This document shows, piece after piece, positions 42,732 through 51,977 of a DNA stretch of 64,000 bases. Under the pieces are notes generated by a model. That model worked only from the letters and a program-made list of their open reading frames with translations, searched no databases and was not told the DNA's origin. Positions within the stretch are counted from its first letter, which is position 1. The number at the start of each line of letters is the position of its first letter. The DNA lies in the NCBI GenBank assembly GCA_046598415.1, contig JBKJIG010000162.1, positions 31,870 to 95,869 on the forward strand, read 5' to 3'. Position numbers and translations under genes: made by a program. Source of the DNA: VFJZ01 sp046598415 (GTDB lineage Bacteria; Actinomycetota; Thermoleophilia; Gaiellales; F1-60-MAGs149).

Positions 42732-44045
42732 TCAGCCGGCGCGGAAGTCGGCCCAGGCCTTGTCCCAGAGTGACTTTCCGTCGGGCGTCAGCGTCTGGTA
42801 GGTAAGTCCGGTCTTGAAGTCTTCGCGCTGCAAGATCGCCGGCGCGACCGAGTCGGGCAGCCCGAGCTTGGACTGCAACGTCGCGAAGTCGAGCCCGTTC
42901 TGTGGCGGCTGGTAGCCGTTGTAGTCGGCGAAGTTGTTGTACGCGTTCGTCTCGTCCAGCATGAAGTTGAGGAACGTGTGCGCGAGCACCGGGTTCTTGC
43001 CCGTGGACAACACCGTCATCAGGTCGTTCGAGGCGGGGGCGGCGATCGGCGGCTTCCAGAAGGACAGGACGTCGGGCTTGACACCCTTGGGCATGTAGTA
43101 GAGAGCGCCCGAGATCTGGTCGCCCGTCCAGTCGTGTGCGAGCAGGATCTTGCCCTCGGGGACGGTCTGGTACTGCGCGATCGAGACCTTCACGCTGGCC
43201 AGCTGGTCGAGCTCCTTGAGCCCTTGCAGAGCCTGGGCGACAACCGACGGGTCTTCGGAGTTGACGTCGGTGCTGCCATTGCGGAACAGGGCCAGTGACA
43301 GCGCATCGCGCGGGTCGTCCAGGATCGCGATCTTGCCCTTGTATTTCGCGCCGAGATCCCAGAAGGACTGCCACGGGTTCGGCATGCCCGAGATGTCCTC
43401 CGACACCTTGTCGTTGCGCCACACGATGCCGGTTGCGAACACCACGTACGGCACGGCGTACTGCGCGCCCTTGTCGTAGAAGGGATCGACCAGCTCGGGC
43501 CAGATGTTGGCGGCGAAGTTGCTCAGGTAGTCCTTGTTCAGCGGCCGCACGAGCTGCTTGGAGACGAGGATCGGCAGGCGCGTCACGCTCGGGAAGTAGA
43601 CGTCGAAGTCGATGCTCCCGGACTGGAGCTTCGCCATCGCCTCGTCCTCGTTCTGAAACGTGGTGATCTTGACCTTGGTGTTGTACTGCTTCTCGAACTT
43701 CTTGATGGTCTCCGGGTCGAGGTAGTCGGCCCAGTTGTAGATCTTCAGGGGTCCACTCTCGATCGGCAGGCCCGACGCGATCGGCGGGTTCTTGTCGTAC
43801 AGCGGCAGCTGCACGGGCCGGTCGCGGCTCGCGATCGGGATGCCGCCGGGCCCGAGCGGCACGGCGTCGGCGGTGCCGGTGCCCTCGGTGACGACCGATC
43901 CGGCTTGCGTGACCGGTCCGCTCGACTGCACCTCGGTCGTGTTCGCACAGGCCGCGAGGAACCCGCCGGCGACCGCGAGCCCACCGGCCCGTTCGAGCAA
44001 CATGCGCCGCGACATCCGGCCGCGAACGTCCTTCGGATGGAACAT
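42732..44045 (-). CDS. potD: Polyamine ABC transporter substrate-binding lipoprotein
   Basis: The 437-residue protein begins MFHPKDVRGRMSRRMLLERA, with twin Arg followed by a hydrophobic stretch and the lipobox LAAC, so it is probably exported by Tat or Sec and lipid-anchored. The mature part shows the PotD/PotF fold: LKIYNWADYLDPETIKKFEK, TFQNEDEAMAKLQSGSIDFD, LVRPLNKDYLSN, and NDLMTVLSTGKNPVLAHTFL. The start is the ATG at 44045 with GGGGAGG 9 bases upstream. It is first gene of potD-potB-potC-potA. Putrescine, spermidine or a related amine is expected. Confidence 0.88.
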   Translation of the reverse strand: MFHPKDVRGRMSRRMLLERAGGLAVAGGFLAACANTTEVQSSGPVTQAGSVVTEGTGTADAVPLGPGGIPIASRDRPVQLPLYDKNPPIASGLPIESGPLKIYNWADYLDPETIKKFEKQYNTKVKITTFQNEDEAMAKLQSGSIDFDVYFPSVTRLPILVSKQLVRPLNKDYLSNFAANIWPELVDPFYDKGAQYAVPYVVFATGIVWRNDKVSEDISGMPNPWQSFWDLGAKYKGKIAILDDPRDALSLALFRNGSTDVNSEDPSVVAQALQGLKELDQLASVKVSIAQYQTVPEGKILLAHDWTGDQISGALYYMPKGVKPDVLSFWKPPIAAPASNDLMTVLSTGKNPVLAHTFLNFMLDETNAYNNFADYNGYQPPQNGLDFATLQSKLGLPDSVAPAILQREDFKTGLTYQTLTPDGKSLWDKAWADFRAG

Positions 44046-44148
44046 GGATGACCTCCCCGGGTTGCAACCCGTGCCCGCTGACATCCTCCCGGATCCTGAC
44101 TCGTGAGTCAATCGATGGCGCGGGGCGGGTTCCCCGAGGGCGTCCGGA

Positions 44149-44154
44149 TACGCT
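44149..44154 (+). promoter_or_regulatory. Putative -10 box (TACGCT), leaderless promoter
   Basis: TACGCT ends 6 bases before the ATG at 44161, with no Shine-Dalgarno sequence. A start about 7 bases downstream would coincide with the A of the ATG. Confidence 0.45.
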
Positions 44155-44160
44155 CCGCGG

Positions 44161-44949
44161 ATGACGGCGATGGCATCCCCCGAAGCGACCGAGCTGCGGG
44201 CGATCGCCGAGCGCGTGGCCCGCGCGGCGGGCGCGTTGCTGCTCGATCACGCCACCCGCGGCCCGGTCGCGGTGGAGTCGAAATCGAGCACGACCGACAT
44301 GGTCTCGGCCGCCGACCGGGCGTCGGAGGAGCTGCTGGTGACGCTGCTCGCGGCCGAGCGCCCGGACGACGGGTTGATCGGCGAGGAGGGGGCGAGCCGC
44401 ACCGGTACGACCGGCCTGACGTGGGTCTGCGACCCGCTCGACGGCACCACCAACTACCTGTACCGGCTGCCGCTGTGGGCCGTGTCGGTGGCCGTGGAGG
44501 ACGACGCCGGCCCGGTCGCGAGCTGCGTCTACGACCCGTCGCGCGACGAGCTGTTCGCGGCGGCGCGCGGGCACGGTGCGACCGTGAACGGCCGACCGAT
44601 CGCGGCCTCGGGAGCGACCGTGCTGGCCACGTCGCTGATCGGCACGGGGTTCGCGTACACGGCCGACGTGCGGGCGGCCCAGGGTACGCGGCTGGCCGAG
44701 ATCCTCGCCGCGGTGCGTGATATCCGCCGCGCCGGCTCGGCGGCGCTCGATCTGGCCTGGGTCGCGTGCGGGCGCCTGGATGGGTTCTTCGAGAGCGGCA
44801 TCCAGCACTGGGACTACGCCGGCGGGCAGCTGCTGATCGCCGAGGCCGGTGGCCGGTTCGAGGTCGGCCCGGGGCCGCACGGCGGCATCCGGCAGGTCGT
44901 GGCGGCGGCGCCGGGCATCCACGACGCCCTGCGGTCGCTGGCCGGCTAA
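44161..44949 (+). CDS. suhB: Inositol-monophosphatase family protein
   Basis: The 262-residue Mg-dependent phosphatase has the IMPase motifs IGEEGASRTG, VCDPLDGTTNYLYRLPLWAV (metal Asp residues in DPLDGT) and the C-terminal HWDYAGGQLLIAEAGG with the third metal Asp. Members act on inositol phosphate, fructose-1,6-bisphosphate, histidinol phosphate or 3'-phosphoadenosine phosphate; sequence alone does not decide. The first ATG follows a TACGCT box, and a second ATG is four codons in. Confidence 0.87.
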   Translation: MTAMASPEATELRAIAERVARAAGALLLDHATRGPVAVESKSSTTDMVSAADRASEELLVTLLAAERPDDGLIGEEGASRTGTTGLTWVCDPLDGTTNYLYRLPLWAVSVAVEDDAGPVASCVYDPSRDELFAAARGHGATVNGRPIAASGATVLATSLIGTGFAYTADVRAAQGTRLAEILAAVRDIRRAGSAALDLAWVACGRLDGFFESGIQHWDYAGGQLLIAEAGGRFEVGPGPHGGIRQVVAAAPGIHDALRSLAG

Positions 44950-45005
44950 CGGCGACCCACTCGCTACACTGAGTTCGAAGAAAGCCCGGTCCTGATACCC
45001 GGACG

Positions 45006-45046
45006 CGCCGGCCGCAAGGCCTGGCCGCGCCCCCTGGGGGCCGGCG
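45006..45046 (+). promoter_or_regulatory. Structured 5' leader hairpin of the DEAD-box helicase gene
   Basis: CGCCGGCC (45006-45013) pairs with GGCCGGCG (45039-45046), enclosing further GGCC/GGCC pairing. The hairpin ends 4 bases before the GGAAAGGA ribosome site at 45051. A very stable fold so near the ribosome site suggests leader-based control. Confidence 0.45.
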
Positions 45047-45064
45047 GACAGGAAAGGACCGTAC

Positions 45065-46360
45065 GTGCGTTTCTCCGAATTCGGGCTCTCCGAGCCCATC
45101 CTCCGCGCGCTCGACGATCTCAACTACGAGACCGCGACGCCGATCCAGGAGGGCACCATCTCGATGCTCCTCAAGGACCGCGACGTCGTGGGGCAGGCGC
45201 AGACCGGCACCGGCAAGACCGCCGCGTTCATGCTGCCGATCCTCCAGCGCATCGACCCCGAGATGCGCGACGTGCAGGCCCTCGTGCTGTGCCCGACGCG
45301 CGAGCTCGCCCTGCAGGTCGCCGACCACGCCCGCAAGTTCGCCGTCCACCTGGACAACGTGGACGTGGTGCCGGTCTACGGCGGTGCGCCGATCCGCGAG
45401 CAGATCGACCGACTGGCCCGCGGCGGTCAGATCGTCGTCGGCACGCCCGGCCGCGTGCTCGACCTGCTGACCCGCGGCAAGCTGATCCTCGCCGACGCCC
45501 GCATGGTCGTGCTCGACGAGGCCGACGAGATGCTCTCGATGGGCTTCATCGACGACGTCCGCGCGATCCTCCGGCGCGCCCCCTGGGGCCGCCAGACCGC
45601 GCTGTTCTCCGCCACGATGCCGCCCGAGATCCGCAAGCTCGCGGCCGAGGAGCTGCACTCGCCGGAGACCGTCAGCGTCACGCCCGAGGACATCACGGTC
45701 GAGCGCATCGAGCAGCGCATGCTCGAGGTCGAGCCGCGCGGCAAGCTCGACGCCATCGACCGGCTGCTGAAGTCCGAGACGCCGCGCTGCGCGATCATCT
45801 TCGCGCGCACCAAGATCGGCTGCCAGCGCCTCGCCGACGACCTGTCGGCCCGCGGCCACCGCGTCCGCGCGCTGCACGGCGACATGGGCCAGGGCGCCCG
45901 CGACTCGGTCATGATCGCGTTCCGCGGCGACCGCGTCCGGCTCCTCGTGGCGACCGACGTCGCCTCGCGCGGCCTCGACGTGTCGCAGGTCAGCCACGTC
46001 ATCAACTACGACCTGCCGGACGAGCCCGAGGTGTACGTGCACCGCATCGGTCGCACCGGCCGTGTCGGCCGCGAGGGCAAGGCCATCTCGCTCGTCACCA
46101 AGCGCGAGCAGCCGAAGCTCGACGCGATCCAGAAGCTGCTCGGCATCCCGATCCCCAACTGGACCGTGCCCGGTGACGAGGTCGTCGCCGAGCCCGTCCG
46201 CGCCGAGGCGACGGAGCCCGCGGTCGGCGCGACCGTCGTCGTGACCGTACCCGCGGGCGACGCGACCGGTGACGGCGAGGTGCGCCGCAAGCGGCGCGGC
46301 CGCCGTGGTGGGCGGGGCCGGCGCCCGGGCGGCGCGGCCGCTACGGCCTCAGCCGAATAG
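45065..46360 (+). CDS. deaD: DEAD-box ATP-dependent RNA helicase
   Basis: The 431-residue helicase has every family motif: MRFSEFGLSEPILRALDDLN with the Q motif ATPIQ, AQTGTGKTAAF, PTRELALQV, GTPGRVLDLL, VLDEADEML, SATMP, then IIFARTKIG, LVATDVASRGLDV and HRIGRTGRVG. The last 70 residues are a basic Arg/Gly tail (RRKRRGRRGGRGRR), which binds RNA non-specifically. Such CsdA/DeaD-like proteins help ribosome assembly and mRNA decay, notably in the cold. The GTG start has GGAAAGGA 7 bases upstream behind a strong hairpin. Confidence 0.94.
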   Translation: MRFSEFGLSEPILRALDDLNYETATPIQEGTISMLLKDRDVVGQAQTGTGKTAAFMLPILQRIDPEMRDVQALVLCPTRELALQVADHARKFAVHLDNVDVVPVYGGAPIREQIDRLARGGQIVVGTPGRVLDLLTRGKLILADARMVVLDEADEMLSMGFIDDVRAILRRAPWGRQTALFSATMPPEIRKLAAEELHSPETVSVTPEDITVERIEQRMLEVEPRGKLDAIDRLLKSETPRCAIIFARTKIGCQRLADDLSARGHRVRALHGDMGQGARDSVMIAFRGDRVRLLVATDVASRGLDVSQVSHVINYDLPDEPEVYVHRIGRTGRVGREGKAISLVTKREQPKLDAIQKLLGIPIPNWTVPGDEVVAEPVRAEATEPAVGATVVVTVPAGDATGDGEVRRKRRGRRGGRGRRPGGAAATASAE

Positions 46361-48706
46361 GCGTCGGGCGACCATCGGGATGCGGAACCGCAGCAGCCCG
46401 AAGACGCCGATCGAGAACGCGAACGCGCTCAGCGCAATCAGTATCTCGATCGGCCCCAGCGACGCGAGTGCGAAGAAGTCGCGGACCGGACCGATCAGGA
46501 ATGCGCCGCCGAACGCCGCGAGCAGGGCCGCCATCAGCGTGAAGACGGCGCGGGCCCGAACCTTTGACTCCTGCATCGCCTCGTCCTCCAGCAGCAGCAC
46601 CAGATAGAGCCCGGTCAGCACCAGCACGACGAGCGCGACGGTGCGGCCGGTCTCGACGTCGCTGACGGAGCGCGCGAACGCGTACGCGACGAGCACGGCG
46701 AGCGCCGAGACGACGCCGCCGGGCACCGAGAAGCGCATCAGGTCGCGCGTGAAGTTGCGCACCGGCGGCCGGCCGGTGGACGGGGCGAGGGCGAGCACGA
46801 ACGCCGGCAGGCCGATCGTGAAGAACGCCGCGAACGACAGGTGCCGCGGCAGCAGCGGGTAGGCGGCGCCGGACAGGCCGATGGTCAGGATCAGCGTCGC
46901 GGCGAACGCCGACTTGACGACGAACAGCTTCGCCACCCGACGGATGTTGAGCAGGATCCGGCGACCCTCGACGATGCCCTTCGGGATCGACCCGAAGTCG
47001 TCGGAGACGAGCACGATGTCGGACACGCCGCGCGCGATCTGCGAGCCCGATCCGAGCGCGATCGCGATGCGGGCGGCCTTCATCGCGGGCACGTCGTTGA
47101 CGCCGTCGCCGACCATCGCCGTGTACCGGCCGCGGCGGCCGAGCGCCTCGATCAGCGCCTTCTTCTGATCGGGGCTCACCCGCGCGAAGATGGCGTGCGC
47201 CGCTGCGATCTCCTCCAGTTCCGCCGGGTCGTCGGGCAGATCGGCACCGGTGACGGTGCTGGTGTCGCGGAAGCCGGCGGCGCGCGCCACGGCGGCGACC
47301 GTGCCGGGCGCGTCACCCGACATGACCTTCAGGTCGACCCCCTCGGCGCGCAGGAACGCCACCACGTCGGACGCCTCCGCACGCATCCGCTCGCGCAGCA
47401 CGGCCAGTCCGAGCGGCGTGAAGCCCGGCGGGTTGGCGGGCACGTCGCCGGCCCCGGCCACGTGCGGCAGCGACGACGCCCGGCCGAAGACGAGCACGCG
47501 GGAGCGCTCGCCCTGGCGGCGGGATACCTCGGTCGCGAGTGGGCCGGCACCGAGCGCCTCGGGCGCGCCGAGGATCAGCACGTCGTCGTCGAACGCGACG
47601 CCCGACCACTTCCATCGCGACGCGAACGGCACCTCGCCGAGCGTCTGCTCCGGCGAGCCTCCGAGCGCCGCCGAGATGGCGTCCGACGTGCCCGACCGGA
47701 CGCTGCCGGCCGCCGCGACGCGGGCCAGGAGCTGCCGGGCCGCCGCCTCCGGTACACCGGGGGCGGGGACGACCTCGATCAGCTCCAGCGAGCCGTCGGT
47801 GAGCGTGCCCGTCTTGTCCAGGCAGACCGTGTCGACCGACGCCAGCGACTCGATCGCGTTCAGCTGCTGGGCGAGCGCGCCGGCGCGGGCGATGCGCACG
47901 GCGCCGGCCGCGAACGTGATCGAGGCGAGCAGCACGAGACCCTCCGGCACGATCGAGATCAGGCCGGCCGTCGCGGTCTGCGCGGCCTCGCGGAACGCCG
48001 TGTCGTGCAGCCGCAGCGCCGCGACGAGGATCAGCGCCAGTGGCACCATCGCCGCCAGGAGCAGGCGCAGCAGCTTGTTGATCTCGAGCTGCAGCGTCGA
48101 GAGGCGCCGTTTGGAGGCGCGCGCCTGCGCGGTCAGCTTGGAGGCGTAGGAGTCGCCGCCGACGGCCGACACGCGGTAGAGCCCGGCACCGCCGGCGCAG
48201 TACGCGCCGGACAGCACGGTGTCGCCGGGCTCCTTCGGCACCTGGTCCGACTCGCCGGTCAGCATCGACTCGTCCAGCGCGAGGCTGGACGATGCGGCGA
48301 CGACGCCGTCTGCGACGATCTGGTCGCCCGGTTGCAGCTCGACGATGTCGTCGGGCACGACCTCCTCGGCCGGGATATCGAGCTCGACCCCGTCGCGACG
48401 CACCCGGGCGCGCGGTGCGACCAGCAGGGCGATACGGTCGAGCTTGCGCTTCGCCGACAGCTCCTGCGCGATCCCGATCATCGCGTTCGCGGCGATCACG
48501 CCGGCGAAGATCGCGTCGTGCCACGCGCCCGCGATCACGATCAGGACCAGGAACCCGAGAGCGATCGCGTTCACCAGCGTGAACACGTTCTCGCGCACGA
48601 TCCGCTGCACGGTGCGGGAGCCGGTGTCCGGCTCCCGCGGGCCGAGGGCCGCGAGTCGCTCCGCGGCCTCGGCGGAGGTGAGCCCGCGGGTGTCGTCGGA
48701 CGTCAC
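46349..48706 (-). CDS. ctpE: P-type cation ATPase, CtpE-like
   Basis: The 785-residue pump has TGES (LTGESDQVPK), the phosphorylation site CLDKTGTLTDGSLE, and the hinge MVGDGVNDVPAMK. About ten membrane helices are present. Helix 4 reads SIVPEGLVLLASITFAAGAV; the PEGL form resembles mycobacterial CtpE (a Ca2+ importer-type ATPase) more than Mg or heavy-metal pumps, and there is no N-terminal metal-binding CxxC domain. Ca2+ as substrate is inference. The GTG start is at 48706. Its 3' end overlaps the helicase gene by 12 bp on the opposite strand. Confidence 0.82.
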   Translation of the reverse strand: MTSDDTRGLTSAEAAERLAALGPREPDTGSRTVQRIVRENVFTLVNAIALGFLVLIVIAGAWHDAIFAGVIAANAMIGIAQELSAKRKLDRIALLVAPRARVRRDGVELDIPAEEVVPDDIVELQPGDQIVADGVVAASSSLALDESMLTGESDQVPKEPGDTVLSGAYCAGGAGLYRVSAVGGDSYASKLTAQARASKRRLSTLQLEINKLLRLLLAAMVPLALILVAALRLHDTAFREAAQTATAGLISIVPEGLVLLASITFAAGAVRIARAGALAQQLNAIESLASVDTVCLDKTGTLTDGSLELIEVVPAPGVPEAAARQLLARVAAAGSVRSGTSDAISAALGGSPEQTLGEVPFASRWKWSGVAFDDDVLILGAPEALGAGPLATEVSRRQGERSRVLVFGRASSLPHVAGAGDVPANPPGFTPLGLAVLRERMRAEASDVVAFLRAEGVDLKVMSGDAPGTVAAVARAAGFRDTSTVTGADLPDDPAELEEIAAAHAIFARVSPDQKKALIEALGRRGRYTAMVGDGVNDVPAMKAARIAIALGSGSQIARGVSDIVLVSDDFGSIPKGIVEGRRILLNIRRVAKLFVVKSAFAATLILTIGLSGAAYPLLPRHLSFAAFFTIGLPAFVLALAPSTGRPPVRNFTRDLMRFSVPGGVVSALAVLVAYAFARSVSDVETGRTVALVVLVLTGLYLVLLLEDEAMQESKVRARAVFTLMAALLAAFGGAFLIGPVRDFFALASLGPIEILIALSAFAFSIGVFGLLRFRIPMVARRLFG

Positions 48707-48744
48707 GGTCGGAGATGGTACCCGGACGGTCTACGATGCCGCCG

Positions 48745-51168
48745 ATGCTGCCGCCTCTCGCCGAGCGCCGGCCCGACCTCGCGGTCGCGGCGGCCGATCT
48801 CCGACTCACGGTGGGCGCCGAGTCGTTCGCCTTCACGACCACTGCCGAGCTCGACGCGCCGGAGCTGATCCTGGGCCAGAAGCGCGCGGTCGAGGCGCTC
48901 GAGCTGGGCCTGGAGATGCGTTCTCCCGGCTCGCACGTGTTCGCCGCCGGCTATCCGGGTACCGGCCGCGGCACCGCCATCGCCGGTCTGCTGGAGCGCA
49001 TCGCGCCGACGTTGCCGGTGCCGCCCGACCGCGTCTTCGTGACGCGGTTCAGCGCGCCGGACCGGCCCCGGCTGCTGACACTGCCGGCCGGTGCCGGCGC
49101 GGTGCTCGCCCGCGAGATGGACGAGCTGCGCCGCATCCTGCCGCAGCGGCTGCCGCTGCTGCTCGAGGACCGCGAGCTGTCACGGCAGCGCGACGCACTG
49201 GGCAAGCGGTACGGCGCCGAGGAGGAGGTCGAGGTGGCCGGCCTGCGGGCGCGCGCCGAGGCCGACGGCTTCGGGCTGGTGCAGATCGACGCGGGTCAGC
49301 TGTCGCACCCGGAGATCGTGCCGGTCGAGGACGGCCAGCCGGTGCCGCTCGAGCAGCTGCGGGCGTCGTTGTCCCCCGAGGAGTTCGCGGCGAAGCAGGC
49401 GCGCCTGGAGGCGCTGGGCGACGAGCTGCGCGACCTCGGCCGCGCGTCGCGCGACCGCCAGCGTCGCTTCGCCGCCGACCTGCGCGAACTGGTCGCGGGC
49501 GCGGCGCGCTCGCTCGCCGACGAGGAGGTCGGCGACATCGGGCACCACGTGCCCGACCCCGCGCTGGGGCCGTTCCTGGCCGAGCTGCGCGACGACATCG
49601 TGTCCGTCGTGGGCGAGCTGGCCGACTCCGGGGCCGACGCCATGGAGCACCTCGGCCGCCGCCTCGAGCGCTACCGCGTGAACGTGGTCGCCGATCGCAC
49701 CGGGCTGACCGGCGCGCCGGTCGTCTCCGAGCGGTTTCCGGGCCGGCAGAACCTGACCGGGTCGATCGACCGCATCCAGGACGGCCCGTTCAGCTTCCGG
49801 GCCGACGCGACCACCATCCGGGGCGGCGCGCTGCTGGCCGCCGACGGCGGGTTCCTCGTCGTCCACGCCGTCGAGGTGCTCGAGGTGCCGGGCGCGTGGG
49901 TGGCGCTGAAGCGCACCCTGGAGACCGGCATGCTCGACATCGGCGCCGCGGGGGCCGGCCTGCTCGGCATGCCGCGACCGCTCGATCCCGACCAGGTGCC
50001 GATCGACGTCAAGGTCGTGATGGTCGGGGAGCGCCGGCACTACGACGCGCTGTGGCACGGCGACCCCGACTTCCGCGCGCTGTTCGGCATCCGCGCCGAC
50101 TTCTCGTCCGACATGCCGCTGGGCGCCGAGGCGCTGACGCGCTACGCCACCGTGGTCGCCGGTGCCTGTCAGCGCGAGCACCTGCCGCCCGCCGACGCCG
50201 CCGCGATCGGCCTGCTGGTGGAGGACGGGGTGGCGCGCGCCGGACGCCGCAACCGCGTCTCGACCAGCTTCGGCGAAACCCTCTCGCTCGTCCGCGAGGC
50301 CGCCCACGGTGCCGGCGACACGATCGGTCGCGACGACGTCGAGCGCGCGCTGGCCGCGCGCCGGCGACGCGAGGGGCTGATGGAGGAGCGCATGCAGCTG
50401 ATGCTCGAGGAGGGCATGATCATGGTCTCCACCGCGGGCGAGGCGGTCGGCCGCGTGAACGGCCTGTCGGTGTACGACCTCGGCTACCACGCGTTCGGCA
50501 AGCCGACCCGCATCACCGCATCGGCCGCACCCGGCCAGGTCGGCATCATCAACGTCGAGCGCGAGGCCAAGCTGTCGGGGAACATCTACGACAAGGGCGT
50601 GCTCATCATCGCCGGCTTCGTGCGCCGCCGGTACGCCGATCTCGGGCCGCTGACGCTGACGGCGAGTCTCGCCTTCGAACAGTCGTACGCCGGGGTCGAC
50701 GGCGACTCCGCGTCGATCGCCGAGGTCGTCGCGCTGCTGTCGGAGCTGTCCGGCCTGCCGGCCGACGGCGGGCTCGCGATCACCGGGTCGATCAACCAGC
50801 ACGGCGACGTGCAGCCCGTCGGCGGCGTCGACCACAAGATCACCGGCTTCCACGCGCTCTGCAAGGCGCGCGGACTGGACGGCCACCAGGGCATCGTGAT
50901 GCCGCACCAGAACGTGCTCGACCTGATGCTGCCGCCGGAGATCGTCGACGACGTGGCGGCCGGGCGCTTCCACGTGCACGGCGTGGAGCACGTCACCGAC
51001 GCGCTCGAGATCGCGCTGGCCACACCGATGGCGACCATCGACGAGCGCGTCCGCGCGCGCCTGACGGCGTTCGCCGACGCGCTGCGCAACACCGCCGGCG
51101 ACCGGCCGCCGAGCGGCGCCACCGTGACGCCGCCGTCGACGCAGCTGCCCGACCCGCAGGCGCCTTGA
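48745..51168 (+). CDS. Lon-like (LonH/YcbZ-type) protease with degenerate ATPase motifs
   Basis: The 807-residue protein has an AAA-type N-terminal region, a coiled helical insert (about residues 140-290) and a C-terminal Lon protease domain. The Ser of the Ser-Lys dyad is in GVDGDSASIAEVVALLSELS and the Lys in PVGGVDHKITGFHALCKARG. GALLAADGGFLVVHAVEVLE marks the YcbZ/LonH-type region. Walker A reads GYPGTGRGT, with Arg instead of Lys, and Walker B ends LVVHAVE instead of a DE pair, so ATP hydrolysis may be lost. I take the ATG at 48745, 7 bases after a TACGAT box; an ATG at 48736 is an alternative. Confidence 0.85.
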   Translation: MLPPLAERRPDLAVAAADLRLTVGAESFAFTTTAELDAPELILGQKRAVEALELGLEMRSPGSHVFAAGYPGTGRGTAIAGLLERIAPTLPVPPDRVFVTRFSAPDRPRLLTLPAGAGAVLAREMDELRRILPQRLPLLLEDRELSRQRDALGKRYGAEEEVEVAGLRARAEADGFGLVQIDAGQLSHPEIVPVEDGQPVPLEQLRASLSPEEFAAKQARLEALGDELRDLGRASRDRQRRFAADLRELVAGAARSLADEEVGDIGHHVPDPALGPFLAELRDDIVSVVGELADSGADAMEHLGRRLERYRVNVVADRTGLTGAPVVSERFPGRQNLTGSIDRIQDGPFSFRADATTIRGGALLAADGGFLVVHAVEVLEVPGAWVALKRTLETGMLDIGAAGAGLLGMPRPLDPDQVPIDVKVVMVGERRHYDALWHGDPDFRALFGIRADFSSDMPLGAEALTRYATVVAGACQREHLPPADAAAIGLLVEDGVARAGRRNRVSTSFGETLSLVREAAHGAGDTIGRDDVERALAARRRREGLMEERMQLMLEEGMIMVSTAGEAVGRVNGLSVYDLGYHAFGKPTRITASAAPGQVGIINVEREAKLSGNIYDKGVLIIAGFVRRRYADLGPLTLTASLAFEQSYAGVDGDSASIAEVVALLSELSGLPADGGLAITGSINQHGDVQPVGGVDHKITGFHALCKARGLDGHQGIVMPHQNVLDLMLPPEIVDDVAAGRFHVHGVEHVTDALEIALATPMATIDERVRARLTAFADALRNTAGDRPPSGATVTPPSTQLPDPQAP

Positions 51169-51977
51169 TCGACCGCCTGCCCGCGCTCGTCGCGTCCGAT
51201 CTCGACGGCACGCTGCTGCGCGCCGACGGCACCATCGCCGACCGCACGCGGCAGGCGCTGGCCGACGTCACCGCCGCCGGGTCGTCGGTGATCGCCGCCA
51301 CCGGGCGGCCGCCGCGGTGGGTCGAGGGGCTGCACCTCGACCTCGGCGTCGACGCCCTGTGCGTGTGCATGAACGGGGCGATGCTGCTCGACCTCGACTC
51401 GGGCGAGGTGCTCGCGCACCTGCCGTTCGACGCCGGTGCCGCAGGTGAGATCGCCGCCGCCGTGCGGGCGGCGCTGCCCGGCGTCCTCTTCGCCGGCCAG
51501 CTCGGGGCGCGGTTCGCCCGCGAGCCCGAGTGGGTGCCGACGTTCCCGCACGCCTCCGACCTGGTCGCCTCGCTGGACGACCTCGTCAACGAGACCGTCA
51601 CGAAACTGATCGTGCGGCATCCCGAGCTGACGCTGCCCGAGCTGGCCGCGGCGGTGAAGGAGATCGCGGGCGACCGGTCGCAGGTGACGTTCTCGGGCAT
51701 GCGGATCGTCGAGCTGTCGGCGCCTGGCGTGCACAAGGCCGCGGGTGTCGCGTCGGCCGCGAAGCTGCTCGGCCGCGACCCGGCGGACGTGCTCGCGTTC
51801 GGCGACGCGCCGAACGACATCGAGATGCTCGCGGCGGCGGCGTGGGGGGTGGCGATGGGCAACGCGTACCCCGACGTGGCCGCCATCGCCGACGAGCAGA
51901 CCGCCTCGAACGAGGAGGATGGTGTAGCCGTCGTGCTCGAACGACTGCTCCGCGTATCCTCCGACGCATGCACGTAA
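51165..51977 (+). CDS. Cof-type HAD phosphatase
   Basis: The 270-residue protein has the HAD IIB motifs: VASDLDGTLLRADG (nucleophile DLD), IAATGRPPRWVEGL (motif II), KAAGVASAAKLLG (Lys) and LAFGDAPNDIEMLAAAAWGV (motif IV). It is a sugar-phosphate or cofactor phosphatase of unknown substrate. The TTG start overlaps the protease stop (TTGA). Its end overlaps the thrS ATG by 10 bp, so thrS's promoter box lies inside this gene. Confidence 0.88.
   Translation: MIDRLPALVASDLDGTLLRADGTIADRTRQALADVTAAGSSVIAATGRPPRWVEGLHLDLGVDALCVCMNGAMLLDLDSGEVLAHLPFDAGAAGEIAAAVRAALPGVLFAGQLGARFAREPEWVPTFPHASDLVASLDDLVNETVTKLIVRHPELTLPELAAAVKEIAGDRSQVTFSGMRIVELSAPGVHKAAGVASAAKLLGRDPADVLAFGDAPNDIEMLAAAAWGVAMGNAYPDVAAIADEQTASNEEDGVAVVLERLLRVSSDACT
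51955..51960 (+). promoter_or_regulatory. Putative -10 box (TATCCT) of thrS
   Basis: TATCCT ends 7 bases before the thrS ATG, inside the 3' end of the preceding HAD gene. There is no Shine-Dalgarno sequence; the pattern fits a leaderless start. Confidence 0.45.
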
